Shown here one piece after another: positions 32,749 through 41,334 of a stretch of DNA of 64,000 bases (position 1 is its first letter; every line of letters starts with the position of its first letter). The notes beneath the pieces are model-generated. The model did no database searches. It was given only the letters and a program-made list of their open reading frames with translations, and was not told the origin of the DNA. A program made the translations under genes and the position numbers. The stretch comes from Solirubrobacter deserti (lineage in GTDB: Bacteria > Actinomycetota > Thermoleophilia > Solirubrobacterales > Solirubrobacteraceae), in assembly GCF_003344625.1 (NCBI RefSeq), contig NZ_QPKJ02000008.1, positions 1 through 64,000 on the forward strand. The letters run 5' to 3'.

Positions 32749-33579
32749 GTGGGCTACATCGCAGATCCCAACGACTCGGCGCCGGAGAAGCAGAAGGCCG
32801 GCGCCTCTGACGCGCGTCGCGACGGCCTGTCGCTGCGTGAGGTGACGAAGGTCGTCAACCAGTACATCGGCGTCAGCGGTGGATACCTCGGGGACTTCAG
32901 CTACCGTTCCCACGCCGACTTTTACCCGGAGTTCTGCGATCTCGACGTCGACCCTTACCGCTACGAGGGGACGACCCGGGAACGGTTCATCGAGATCCTC
33001 TCGACGCGTCACCCGATCGATCAGGCGAAGATCCTGCGAGGCGTGTTGGAGCGCTTTCCGGTCGGTGCCAGCGACTCTCCGCCACAACGGGAGAGGGTCG
33101 GCGCGGAGATGCTCGAGTGGATCCGGCGCCTTGAGTCCGGCGCAGCCGTGAGCGCCCTCACTCCGAGCGTAACGCGCGACGTGGTCCTGCACGCTCTCGC
33201 CGATGCCGAGAGCTTGGTGCGGGCGGGTCGGCCAACGAGCGCCGTCGACCGAGTCCACACGGCTCTGCACGGCCACCTCCTGGCTCTCTGCGAGGCGGGT
33301 GGCGTTGTGACGCCACCAGACGCGTCGATGACGGCGATCTTCAAGGCTCTTAGGCGAGGGCATCCGCAGTTGCAGGATCTGGGGCCTCGGAGCCAGGACA
33401 TCGAGAAGGTTCTAAACGCTGCTAGTGCCATCTTCGACGCGCTTGGACCTCTACGGAACCGGGCGAGCGTCGCGCATCCCAACCTCGAGCTCCTCGGCCA
33501 GCCCGAGGCGATGTTAGTCGTCAACGTCGGCTACTCGTTGCTCAACTACCTGAGCGCCAAGCTCGAGACGGAGCCGTAA
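32749..33579 (+). CDS. AbiJ-like abortive infection protein
   Basis: 276 residues from GTG 32749. The frame is open far upstream, but that part is antisense to the neighbouring gene. The N-terminal ~100 residues ('GLSLREVTKVVNQYIGVSGG', 'FIEILSTRHPIDQAKILRG') resemble an AbiJ N-terminal domain. The C-terminal ~130 residues match the abortive infection C-terminal family: 'TSAVDRVHTALHGHLLALC', 'TAIFKALRRGHPQL', 'LGPLRNRASVAHPN', 'LLNYL'. The fold is HEPN-like, and 'RNRASVAHP' fits the HEPN R-x4-6-H RNase motif. Such proteins probably cut RNA when phage infection is sensed. Confidence 0.75.
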   Translation: MGYIADPNDSAPEKQKAGASDARRDGLSLREVTKVVNQYIGVSGGYLGDFSYRSHADFYPEFCDLDVDPYRYEGTTRERFIEILSTRHPIDQAKILRGVLERFPVGASDSPPQRERVGAEMLEWIRRLESGAAVSALTPSVTRDVVLHALADAESLVRAGRPTSAVDRVHTALHGHLLALCEAGGVVTPPDASMTAIFKALRRGHPQLQDLGPRSQDIEKVLNAASAIFDALGPLRNRASVAHPNLELLGQPEAMLVVNVGYSLLNYLSAKLETEP

Positions 33580-33655
33580 GCACGCCCGGGCCCAATCGCT
33601 GGCCGCGAAATAGGCATAACCCGCCTACGCGCGCACAGCGTGAGAAGCTTCCTGC

Positions 33656-34525
33656 GTGTCGATAGTTGAGCGCTACTGGGCTGGGGTACTTCAACGTCTG
33701 CGCGCAGAGGTGGAAGTCCTCTCGGAACTTGTCCGCCATGCCGGCGAGCGAGGGCGCGCCAACGAGCTTGCTTTGGCGCGCATCCTTGAGGCGTTTCTGC
33801 CGTCCAGGTGGCAGGTTGGAAGTGGCCTGCTGATCGACAGCCACGGCCGCTACTCCGCGCAGATGGACATCGTGATCCAGGAGCGGTCGGACGAACCGGC
33901 GATCTTCGCGCAGGCCACCGAGCTGCTGTACCCCGTCGAGACCGTCGTGGCATCGATCGAGGTCAAGACGACGCTGTCCACGCCCGACGTTACGAAGGAC
34001 TTCAGGGAGAAGAAGGCCAAGCTCGCCGAGCTCGAGCCGGTTACCGGGACCCGGCCGCTCTTCGCGCTGCTCGCGTACGACTGCGAGCCATCTCCGAAGA
34101 CCCTGGCCGGGCATCTCCGGTCTCATGAATCGACGGACGCACCAGACCTTGCTTGTGTGCTGAACCTGTGCATGCTCGCGGGCACGGCGACCGTATTCGC
34201 GAGCGAGGAGTACACCGTCGGGAACTGCCTCCTTCAGGAGCGCGACGCCGCAGGCGCATGGACTGGCGCGTATATCGAGGCCGAGAAGGGCGAGAAGGAA
34301 CGGGCGGTTGGCGGCATGATCTACCCCGTCGTCCGCCACAGCGACGGGAAGCGGTATCTGGGCGACCCGGGGCGCACGCTGCTGCTGTTCGTTGAAGCGT
34401 TAGTGCGCGCGGGCGCCGAAGCGCGCGGGGCGTCCGCCCCGACATTGAGCGCCTACCTCAGCGACGACGCGCGAGCTCTCCATGCGGTCGAGGCGCAGGG
34501 CGACCTACAGACCGACTTCATCTAG
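33656..34525 (+). CDS. DUF6602-type nuclease-like protein
   Basis: 289 residues from GTG 33656. Residues ~35-110 match the DUF6602 layout: 'RANELALARILEAFLPSRWQ', 'GLLIDSHGRYSAQMDIVIQE', 'LYPVETVVASIEVKTTL'. The Gln-x-Asp-Ile-Val and Ile-Glu-Val-Lys motifs form the D...ExK catalytic signature of a PD-(D/E)XK-type fold. Family members occur in bacterial defence islands. It lies 76 bp after the AbiJ-like gene on the same strand and may be co-transcribed with it. Its end overlaps the convergent DUF4411 gene by 21 bp. Confidence 0.72.
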   Translation: MSIVERYWAGVLQRLRAEVEVLSELVRHAGERGRANELALARILEAFLPSRWQVGSGLLIDSHGRYSAQMDIVIQERSDEPAIFAQATELLYPVETVVASIEVKTTLSTPDVTKDFREKKAKLAELEPVTGTRPLFALLAYDCEPSPKTLAGHLRSHESTDAPDLACVLNLCMLAGTATVFASEEYTVGNCLLQERDAAGAWTGAYIEAEKGEKERAVGGMIYPVVRHSDGKRYLGDPGRTLLLFVEALVRAGAEARGASAPTLSAYLSDDARALHAVEAQGDLQTDFI

Positions 34526-34963
34526 GAAGTCGGCCGCGGAGATGCAGCGGATGCCCTCCGCTGCGCACGCTGCGGCGAGCGACATCCGGCCGGGTTTCTC
34601 GCCGAAGTCCTCGGTGACTATGCAGCACGGCGTGGAGGGGCTGCCGAGTCGACGGGCCTGCGCTAGCACGGCCGGCAGGCAGGTCTCGCGCGCCGTGTTC
34701 GGGTCGACGAGCTCCGGGTAGGCGTCTTGAACGTCCTGCTTCTCCGTCCACGGCACCGCTGGTTCGAAGAGGGACGCCTTCACGGCCACGGTCCACGTCA
34801 GGCTGTGGTCGCCGTCGTAGGACTGCCGCATATCGGCGATCACGTCGTTGGCGAACGTCACTGACCCGCCGGTTACGAGGTCCGTGAGGTGATCGAGGAT
34901 GTTGTTCACCGGCCGCAGCGCAAACACTTCCGCCACGGCGCGTGCCTCCAGGACGTAGATCAC
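34505..34963 (-). CDS. DUF4411/PIN-like toxin candidate
   Basis: 152 residues. The sequence has PIN-like layout: 'VNNILDHLTDLVTGGSVTF' with the following 'DVIADM', and C-terminal 'TPCCIVTEDFGEKPGRMSL' with 'IRCISAADFLDE', as in DUF4411 proteins. However, the first acidic residue normally found near the start (Asp-x-Asn) is not evident in 'MIYVLEARAVAEVF', so activity is uncertain. The start overlaps the stop of the XRE-ImmA/IrrE gene by 4 bp (ATGA). DUF4411 genes commonly follow such regulators as a toxin-antitoxin-like unit. Confidence 0.6.
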   Translation of the reverse strand: MIYVLEARAVAEVFALRPVNNILDHLTDLVTGGSVTFANDVIADMRQSYDGDHSLTWTVAVKASLFEPAVPWTEKQDVQDAYPELVDPNTARETCLPAVLAQARRLGSPSTPCCIVTEDFGEKPGRMSLAAACAAEGIRCISAADFLDEVGL

Positions 34964-36117
34964 GCTGCCGTGGGCTCACCGCGCGCGAGCGTGCGCCAGT
35001 CGTTGAGCTGTGCCGCAGGGATCTCGAGGTAGTCCAAGACATCGTGCGATGACAGGAGCCGACGCGATTCCGCTTCGAGCATCAACGACGAGAATGCGGC
35101 GCCAAGCTGTCGGTATTGGCGGACTGCGGTGCGCTCCCTGGGGCCGCTGTCGTCGTCCCGTGGCACGGGAAGATCCGTCGCGGCGTGGACCATCGCGAAC
35201 AGGTTCCCCACGCCGAGTCCGGCGAGCTGGAGTCGGTATGCGGTGCCGCGCTGGCTCAATCGGAAGCGATTGGCCACACGTGCGACCTGGGTAACGGTCG
35301 AGACTGTCTCTACGCCCAGTTCCCTCTGGATGAATCGGCGGGTCGCATCCTCGGGCAACAGCAGGTTCCCGGCGACGGCCTCGCACCACGCCTCGAGCTG
35401 ATTGCCGCCAACGGTCGTCATGCACATCGCTTCGGTCCGTGTCGCTAGATGCACGAGCTCGTGCACGTAGGAGAACAGCCGCGCCGCGGGAATGTACGTG
35501 CGGTTGACCGCGATCACGGGAGAGAGCGGGTCGGGCAGAGAGAACCCGCGACAGCCGTCCTTGCCCATCCGCAAGTGCAGGACGAGGACACCGCGTTCTT
35601 CCAGCCGGGTGCGCATCTCGTTCAATGCCTCGTACTGATTCCGGGCGGTGAACTGCACCTGCTCCGACCAGTCGAGCCAGGCACGCAGAGTCTTGGCGGC
35701 CTCCGCTGGGTCGCTAAGCGCCTCCAGGGTCGGCACCGCGGCGTGCTGCTCGTCGTGCTCGGTGCGCTCCAGGATCCAGTGCGCGACGGTCTGAACGCGA
35801 CGTGCGGAACGTACGGCGGCGGACTCCTCGCGGGTGATTGTTCGGCCGAGAGTCGAGCCAGCCGGATGCCGGAAGGACGGCGGCACGCCGGCCGCCGGTG
35901 GCTGCGCGAGAAGCAACGTGGAGGTGGAGCGCTTGACGTGCGTCGCGATCCCACGGAACTGCGTCGTCGTCGGCTGCTCGGTCCCCGCCAGCCACGCATC
36001 CACCTTCGCGACATCGACCTTCAGGGCGTTGGCCAATCCGCGGCGGGACACGCCCGCTTCGTCCATCGCCCACTGAAGGACTACCGGCCGGATCGGGACG
36101 AGTTCGCCGCGCGCCAC
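34960..36117 (-). CDS. XRE-family regulator with ImmA/IrrE metallopeptidase domain
   Basis: 385 residues. The N-terminal ~70 residues are an XRE helix-turn-helix ('LQWAMDEAGVSRRGLANALK', 'VDAWLAGTEQPTTTQFRGIA'). The middle holds a COG2856-type zinc peptidase: His219-Glu220 and His223 in 'YVHELVHLA', with 'EAWCEAVAGNLLLP' supplying the third ligand. In this family the peptidase domain often pairs with a DUF4411/PIN partner, and the protein represses its own operon. The coupled downstream gene (34505-34963) fits that. The ATG-type start has open intergenic DNA upstream for an operator. Confidence 0.82.
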   Translation of the reverse strand: MARGELVPIRPVVLQWAMDEAGVSRRGLANALKVDVAKVDAWLAGTEQPTTTQFRGIATHVKRSTSTLLLAQPPAAGVPPSFRHPAGSTLGRTITREESAAVRSARRVQTVAHWILERTEHDEQHAAVPTLEALSDPAEAAKTLRAWLDWSEQVQFTARNQYEALNEMRTRLEERGVLVLHLRMGKDGCRGFSLPDPLSPVIAVNRTYIPAARLFSYVHELVHLATRTEAMCMTTVGGNQLEAWCEAVAGNLLLPEDATRRFIQRELGVETVSTVTQVARVANRFRLSQRGTAYRLQLAGLGVGNLFAMVHAATDLPVPRDDDSGPRERTAVRQYRQLGAAFSSLMLEAESRRLLSSHDVLDYLEIPAAQLNDWRTLARGEPTAA

Positions 36118-36721
36118 GCCGGTGAGGATACGCCGCCCGGTCGGACGTCAAGCCGGACCGCGCGCAACGGCCTTGGCTGTGCACTCGTAGCGCCCGACGT
36201 CTTCACACACTGGCACGGTTCCGACAAGGCGCCATTGGCGGAACCGCCGGCACCGCGGACGGCTGACAACGCGATTCGGCGGTGTTCGAGGTGGCCGTCC
36301 GGTGGTTCCGACAAGATGCTTAGGTGCAGTCGCCGGCCAGGTGGGGAGCTGGGGCAGGTCCTGGCTGACCGTGCGGCGTTCGAACCACTCGCCCTCGGCC
36401 CCGTGTATGCGCGATCTAGCGCTTCCCGATCGTGGGCACCCGGACGTGTCACCGAACGCCGTGGCGCCCTTCGCGGGCCGCATCGCCGAAATCGCGGAAG
36501 GTGACGTGGAAGCTGGAGGCGCGACGGCGATCGATCGAACATCCTTCGTTGCGGACCTACGGCTGCGCGGCGTGTCACCGGGCGAGTTCTCCAGGACGAC
36601 GCACCGCGTTCGATGAACCTTTCGGCAACAAAGCCCTGCCCGTGCGGGGCGGGGCGTGGGACCGTCCGCATGTCCTCTCCGGCACTCGCAGGTTCGGAGT
36701 CGTCGCCGCCCCGGTCGGGTT
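36118..36721. other. 604 bp without a recognised gene
   Basis: This gap lies upstream of the leftward XRE gene and downstream of the leftward propeller gene. GGTTCCGACAAG occurs twice here (near 36228 and 36303), which could be operator copies for the XRE protein, but a 12-mer repeat is also likely by chance. No frame has recognisable motifs. Confidence 0.35.
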
Positions 36722-37861
36722 CTATGCCTGCGCCGGAGCTTCGGCGAGCGCCGCCTCGTTGGCGTTCAGCATCGGCCCGCCGATTCGCTCCCAGCTCAGT
36801 TCGTTCGGATGCCAGTTGCGACCGTCCCAAGCTTTGTGGAGCACGTGGTTCTGCGGGTCGAGTCCGAAGATATCGAGGCGGTCGCGTCCCCACGAAACCG
36901 CCGACGGTGCGGACGAGAACTCGCCGCCGAGCTCATGCCACTCGTACTGCGACTTGTACCAGTGCGGTCCGCCCGCCCAAGCCTTGTGCAGCATCTGCCC
37001 GGAGGTCCCGACGGCAAAAATGTCGAGCCGGTCGGGCGCCCACGATGCGACCGACGGCGCGCTCGAGAAGCTGCCGCCGATGTCTTCCCAGTCGGCGTCG
37101 CCGCTGGGCAGCTCGGACGGCCACCAGACCCCGTTGACGTACGCGCGATGGAGCATCCGCCGGTTCTCTCCCACGACAAAGACATCGAGCCGGCCAGGAC
37201 CCCAGGACACCGCGGCCGGCGAGCTCAAGAAGCGCCCGCCCCAGTCATCCCATCTGGTCTGCGACGGACCCCAGCCGTTCGTCCGCGACCACCACTTGTG
37301 CTGCATCTGCCCCAGGTGCCCCAGAGCGAAGACGTCCAGACGGCCGGGACCCCAGGACACCGCGGCTGGCTCGCCGATCGTCCTGCCGAAGAGCAACCGC
37401 CACTCCTCGCCCGGCGGGTCCCACTCCTTGCCGCCGTACCACGCTTTGTGCTTGATGTGGCCCCCACCGGCTCGGGCGAAGATGTCGAGCCGGTTCTGTC
37501 CCCACGACGTCACAGCGGGGGCGGTCCAGAACGTCCCGCCCAGCGCATTCCACTCGGGGTGCGGCCACCAGTCCGGCCCGCCCACCCAGGCCTTGTGCAG
37601 AAGCTGGTGTTGCGTCTCGGGGGGATCCAGGCGCCGACGGCCGACGCCGAACAGATCCAGCCGCCCTCGGCCCCACGAGACGACCGTGAGCAAGTAGGCG
37701 AACTGGGATCGCGCAGGCCGCCCGTGCCATTCCAGTTCACGCGGCTCCCATTGACTCGGCTGCCACGTTTTCTGAAGCGCGCCCTTGTTGATCGGGTGGA
37801 CAGCCCAAATGTCCAACCGTTCGGGCCCCCAGGCGGTGACGGCCAGCGCTCGACGCATCAT
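36722..37861 (-). CDS. Lectin-like beta-propeller protein (DUF346/PLL-type repeats)
   Basis: 379 residues, no signal peptide. About seven repeats of ~48 residues each contain 'SWGPGRLDVFALG' or a variant, then 'HKAW', a Trp-rich loop and 'LGG.F.S.PA'. These are the DUF346 repeats of the PLL family of seven-bladed propellers, which bind fucose and related sugars. The number of repeats fits a complete ring. Lack of a signal peptide suggests a cytosolic product, or export by another route. Its ATG overlaps the TGA of an upstream frame (ATGA), implying a two-gene unit. Confidence 0.82.
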   Translation of the reverse strand: MMRRALAVTAWGPERLDIWAVHPINKGALQKTWQPSQWEPRELEWHGRPARSQFAYLLTVVSWGRGRLDLFGVGRRRLDPPETQHQLLHKAWVGGPDWWPHPEWNALGGTFWTAPAVTSWGQNRLDIFARAGGGHIKHKAWYGGKEWDPPGEEWRLLFGRTIGEPAAVSWGPGRLDVFALGHLGQMQHKWWSRTNGWGPSQTRWDDWGGRFLSSPAAVSWGPGRLDVFVVGENRRMLHRAYVNGVWWPSELPSGDADWEDIGGSFSSAPSVASWAPDRLDIFAVGTSGQMLHKAWAGGPHWYKSQYEWHELGGEFSSAPSAVSWGRDRLDIFGLDPQNHVLHKAWDGRNWHPNELSWERIGGPMLNANEAALAEAPAQA

Positions 37862-38322
37862 CGGCGCAGCGTCTCAAATGTGCGGCGACCACGCCGCCGG
37901 GCTGTCCGCGCAAGCCGGGCCGGTCCGCGCGGTGACGCGTCGCACCTGGGTTCTGAGCGGCCCGCGCCAACGGTTCGCCCCGGAGATGCGCGTTCGTGAC
38001 CGTTCCGCGGACGCGACGGGCGATCGCTACTCGCCGGGTCCGGTCGTGCCCGCCTCGACGGCTTGGTCCTGCGCAACGTGACCGGCAGGAGTCGGCGGAT
38101 GAAGGCGGCGCGCTTCTCGTTCTTGAGCCGGGGCTGGTTGGTCCACTTGCCGTCGGCGATCGTCTCATGGGCGAGGAGGTACTCCGCGTCTGTCTTCCAC
38201 TTCGAAGTCTTCTTCGGCTTCGTCGGGTTCGGCGTTGCTGCCGTGACCTCGCGCTCCGGAGTGTCCCCAACCAGGACCTCGACGCAGTTGTGTTCGGCCG
38301 ATTGGCCGCTTGCCGTCCCCAT
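37858..38322 (-). CDS. Possible small basic protein translated with the propeller gene
   Basis: 154 codons, unknown family. The clearest coding-like segment is 'KWKTDAEYLLAHETIADGKW' and 'KNEKRAAFIRRLLPVTLR' in the N-terminal half. The C-terminal half is Arg/Pro-rich and could be spurious. The ATGA overlap with the propeller start is the main argument that it is real. Confidence 0.35.
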   Translation of the reverse strand: MGTASGQSAEHNCVEVLVGDTPEREVTAATPNPTKPKKTSKWKTDAEYLLAHETIADGKWTNQPRLKNEKRAAFIRRLLPVTLRRTKPSRRARPDPASSDRPSRPRNGHERASPGRTVGAGRSEPRCDASPRGPARLARTARRRGRRTFETLRR

Positions 38323-38501
38323 GCCGATGGTTGGTCCCGACTGCCTCAGCTGGTGTGCGATGCACCCGCGCCGGTGGCCCGCCCGGCGAATCCGTTTGCG
38401 CGCCGCCGTCTCTCAGCGGGCTTAAGGAGTGACGAGATAGCTTGCTAGGCGCCGCCTGAGTCCTCATCAGCGCGCGTCCGGCCGCCGGAAGGAGCGTTGA
38501 A

Positions 38502-38765
38502 ATGGCATACGTAGGGCAAGACGAGGCGTTCGCAACCCCGCAGGGGTCCTCGGTTGGGCAAGGGCCGGTGATCCCGAGCCCTTGTCGGCCGCTGTTTGAC
38601 CGAGAGTCGCTGGCGAACCACCTGAGGCTGTCGACAGACACGATCGACCGGCTCGTCAAGGCGGGGCGGCTGCCATGCGTACGCATCGGAAGCCAGGTGC
38701 GCTTCACGAACGACGATGTCGAGGCGTTCATCGCGAATCATCGCCAACTCGGCCCGGCTGCGTAG
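38502..38765 (+). CDS. xis: Excisionase-type helix-turn-helix protein
   Basis: 87 residues. Residues ~30-80 match the HTH_17 excisionase family: 'LFDRESLANHLRLSTDTIDR', 'LVKAGRLPCVRIGSQVRF', 'DDVEAFIA'. It sits directly upstream of the integrase, and its TAG shares a base with the integrase GTG (38765). Such proteins bend att DNA and steer the integrase towards excision. The xis-int-att order is the one seen in actinobacterial integrative elements such as pSAM2. Confidence 0.85.
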   Translation: MAYVGQDEAFATPQGSSVGQGPVIPSPCRPLFDRESLANHLRLSTDTIDRLVKAGRLPCVRIGSQVRFTNDDVEAFIANHRQLGPAA

Positions 38766-39967
38766 TGGCGCCCTCGGATCGACGCCGTTCGTTCAAGCCG
38801 CACGGCGTCGCGCGTGTTCGCCAACCCATTCGCGACCGCGAGTCGCGGCTGTGGCGTGCCCGATACGTCGATCTCGATGGAGCGGTTCGGCAAGCAGGGC
38901 GCTTTGAACGCAAGGGCGACGCGGTCGCCCATACCGCGACGTTGGTGAGTGAACTCAACCGAACAGGTCCTGGGCGATCGCGTGTGCCGACGCTGGTCGC
39001 GTTCCTGGACGAGTGGACGGAGCGGTTCCCGCGTCATCCGAGGACGCAAGCGACCAATCTCGAGCGCATCCGTCGCTACGTGTTGCCGCACCTGGCAACT
39101 GCCGGCGAGGTCCCGCTTGACGAACTGCGCCGCGGCGATCTCCGTGACGTCCAGGACGCTCTCCTACGACAGCGGCTAGCCAAAACGACGATCGATGGAG
39201 CCTTCTCGGCCCTATCCGCGGTACTTGGGGATGCCGTCGATGTCGAACTGATCGACGCCAACCCTGCCGCGCGCCTTCGCGTGCGAGCAGGTGATCCGCG
39301 CCTGGCTCCCTTGCGCGGGCAGGTTCAACGGAGAGCGGTCCCGCCGGCGGAAATTCACGCGTTCATGGCGGAAGTCCCGGGCGACTATCGCGCGGTCTGC
39401 TGGGCGCCGGCGCTGACCGGGTGCCGACCCGGCGAGCTATTCGCCATGAACTCTGACGCCCTGGACCTTGACCGCGAGCTGATCTATCTCCATCAGACGG
39501 TCGATCGCTACGGCCACCTCATGAACGGCTTGAAGGGCACCCATCACGTTCCCGAACGCGAGAAGCGAGGCCGTTGGACCCTCTGCCCGCGGGCGCTGCT
39601 AGCGCTTCATGGTGGCTCGATATCCGGCTTGTCGACGGTCCTGTTTCCTTCGCCGCGAGGCAAGCTCTGGTCAATCCGGAACTTCTATCGGAGCGTCTGG
39701 ACGCCCGCGCAGGAGCGCGCCGGCGTCGCGTTCACCCTGTATGACCTGCGCCACACCTTCGCGTCCCGGCTGCTGGCAGCCGGGATACCGGCGATCGAGG
39801 TTTCAGCGTGGATGGGCCACTCGATCCGAGCCGGCGGCCAGGACATCACCAACACGACGACGCGGGTCTATGCGCACGCTACCGGCGAATACCGCGCTCA
39901 GGCGTTGGCGGAACTCTCCGCGCTCGTCAGCCAAGGATCAGCTCCTGCGGACCGGAGTTCGGCTTGA
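38765..39967 (+). CDS. int: Tyrosine-family site-specific integrase
   Basis: 400 residues from GTG 38765. The N-terminal arm-binding region is followed by a SAM-like core-binding domain ('LVAFLDEWTERFPRHPRTQ', 'LRDVQDALLRQRLAKTTID'). The catalytic domain has Arg221 in 'TGCRPGE', Arg329 in 'YDLRHTFASRL' (Tyr replaces the first His of HxxR, a common variant), His352 in 'WMGHS' and the nucleophile Tyr369 in 'TRVYAHAT'. All catalytic residues needed are present, so the enzyme looks active. It ends 197 bp before the tRNA-Asp fragment that is its probable attachment site. Confidence 0.92.
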   Translation: MAPSDRRRSFKPHGVARVRQPIRDRESRLWRARYVDLDGAVRQAGRFERKGDAVAHTATLVSELNRTGPGRSRVPTLVAFLDEWTERFPRHPRTQATNLERIRRYVLPHLATAGEVPLDELRRGDLRDVQDALLRQRLAKTTIDGAFSALSAVLGDAVDVELIDANPAARLRVRAGDPRLAPLRGQVQRRAVPPAEIHAFMAEVPGDYRAVCWAPALTGCRPGELFAMNSDALDLDRELIYLHQTVDRYGHLMNGLKGTHHVPEREKRGRWTLCPRALLALHGGSISGLSTVLFPSPRGKLWSIRNFYRSVWTPAQERAGVAFTLYDLRHTFASRLLAAGIPAIEVSAWMGHSIRAGGQDITNTTTRVYAHATGEYRAQALAELSALVSQGSAPADRSSA

Positions 39968-40163
39968 GTCCGTCTGCTCGGCAGGACAGAATCAGCACGG
40001 TGCTTCGTTCCTCGCTCGAGTCCTGCGCCCGCTTGAGGAAGCCCGACGCGACCGTTGCGCACGGTTGCGGCGCCGTGCGGGCGCGCAGAAAGGTGACGCA
40101 GGCATGAGGCCACGGATCTTCAATGACGCCCTTTGCAGGCGTTTCGAGCCCGTAGCCGCGACT

Positions 40164-40205
40164 CTGTCACGCCGGAGGTCGCGGGTTCGAGCCCCGTCGC
40201 TCCCG
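40164..40205 (+). repeat. Attachment site: 3' half of tRNA-Asp(GUC), probable attR of the element
   Basis: The sequence is tRNA-like from the anticodon loop onward: loop CTGTCAC (anticodon GTC, 40166-40168), GCCGG, variable AGGTC, T-stem GCGGG, T-loop TTCGAGC, CCCGT, acceptor CGCTCCC and discriminator G. Upstream, CGACT cannot pair with GCCGG, and no D-arm or 5' acceptor (GGGAGCG) exists, so this is not a full gene. Similarity starts exactly in the anticodon loop, the usual crossover site of tyrosine integrases at tRNA genes. The intact tRNA-Asp should lie at the other end of the element. Confidence 0.82.
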
Positions 40206-40216
40206 TCGCAACGAAG

Positions 40217-40242
40217 AGCCCTGCATCTGCAGGGCTTTTTTC
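40217..40242. terminator. Rho-independent terminator inherited from the tRNA-Asp gene
   Basis: AGCCCTGCA and TGCAGGGCT form a near-continuous 9-bp palindrome followed by TTTTTT, just after the tRNA fragment. In an uninterrupted chromosome it would end tRNA-Asp transcription. Here it also separates two convergent integrase genes. Confidence 0.85.
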
Positions 40243-40258
40243 GTTCCTGGGCTCGGAT

Positions 40259-41334
40259 TCACGCCGCATCCTGCTCGGCCTCCGCGTCCGAATAGCGTCC
40301 AAGCCGCTCAGGAACGGCATCAAACGCGTCCAGCAGTTCGCGCTCGTAGGCGTCCGCGCCGGCCACCAGGTGGCCGTACGTGCGGTCGATCATCTTCACG
40401 CTCGTACCCATCCGGCGAGCCAGCGTGAAGATGTCGATCCCAGCCGCCAGCGACCACGTCGCGTACGTGTGCCGCAGGTCGTAGATCCGCCGATGCTTGA
40501 CGCCCGCGGCCTCCAGACTCGGCGTCCAAGAGCGGTTGCGCCAGTTGTTGATGTCGATCCTGCCGCCCTCGGGCGCGGGGAAGAGGATGCCGCGGCGCTT
40601 GCCGGGCATCTGCTCCAGCGCAGCCACCGTTCGCGCTCGGAGCGGCACGGCCCGCGTCGAGCCGGCCGTCTTCGCGAAGTCCTTCAGCCGGCCCTTCGAA
40701 TACGCGCGCTGCACCCGGACATGCGGCGCTCGAGGTCGACGTCGCGCCACTCACCGCCGAACGCCTCCTCGGGCCGGACCCCGGTCCCGCACAGGAACTG
40801 GACCAACGCGCCGCCCACCTCGTCGAAGATCGCGTCGATCTCCGCCCAGCTCTCGAACGGATCGATCTCGCCCGGCCAGGGCTCGGGATTCTTGATCAGC
40901 GCCGCCGGGTTGTCCTCCAGCCACTTCCAACGCACACCCCCGGCGAGCACCTGACGCAGACTCCTGAGAGACCGGTACCGCTTGCCCTCCGGCAGGCCTT
41001 TGCGCCACGCCGCGATCTTGTCGACCCGCAGATCGCGCACCGACTGATCACCGAACGTCGCGAGCGCGGGCTTCATGTTGTCCTTCAGGAACGCCACCGT
41101 CGACGGCGCCACGTCGTACTGCTCCAGGTACGCCTCGTAGAGCTGCCGCAGCCTCGCGTTCGGCCGGTAGGAAGCACCGAGCCGCACCTCGCGCAGCAGC
41201 TCCTCGAGGACCTGACGCGCCTCCGCCTTGGTCCGGTAGCCCGTCAGCTGCGGGCGGTTGGCCTAGGCGTCGGGGTAGCGTATCGCCCACAGCCCGCTCG
41301 GCTGCCGGTAGATCTGCCCCCGCTGACGAGTCAT
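40259..41334 (-). pseudogene. Second tyrosine integrase, decayed
   Basis: Translation from ATG 41334 reads 'MTRQRGQIYRQPSGLWAIR', then meets an in-frame TAG about 24 codons in. It continues in the same frame with 'YLEQYDVAPSTVAFLKDNM' and 'FLCGTGVRPEEAFGGEW' (first catalytic Arg). Near 40720 the sense moves to another frame: 'YDLRHTYATWSLAAG', 'RMGTSVKMIDRTYGHL' with the second Arg and the nucleophile Tyr. One nonsense codon and one frameshift make it inactive. It faces the tRNA-Asp fragment from the opposite side to the active integrase, suggesting an older element inserted at the same tRNA. Confidence 0.8.

Noticed and set aside
2440..38425. The 13-mer GCGGGCTTAAGGA occurs at ~2440 and at ~38409, near both ends of the element backbone, and looked like an att repeat.
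   Set aside because: A 13-base repeat pair is expected many times by chance in 64 kb, flanking similarity is poor, and the tRNA-Asp fragment is a far better att site.
40141..40205. A complete tRNA-Asp gene at this position.
   Set aside because: Only the part from the anticodon loop onward is tRNA-like; the 5' acceptor strand, D-arm and 5' anticodon stem are missing.
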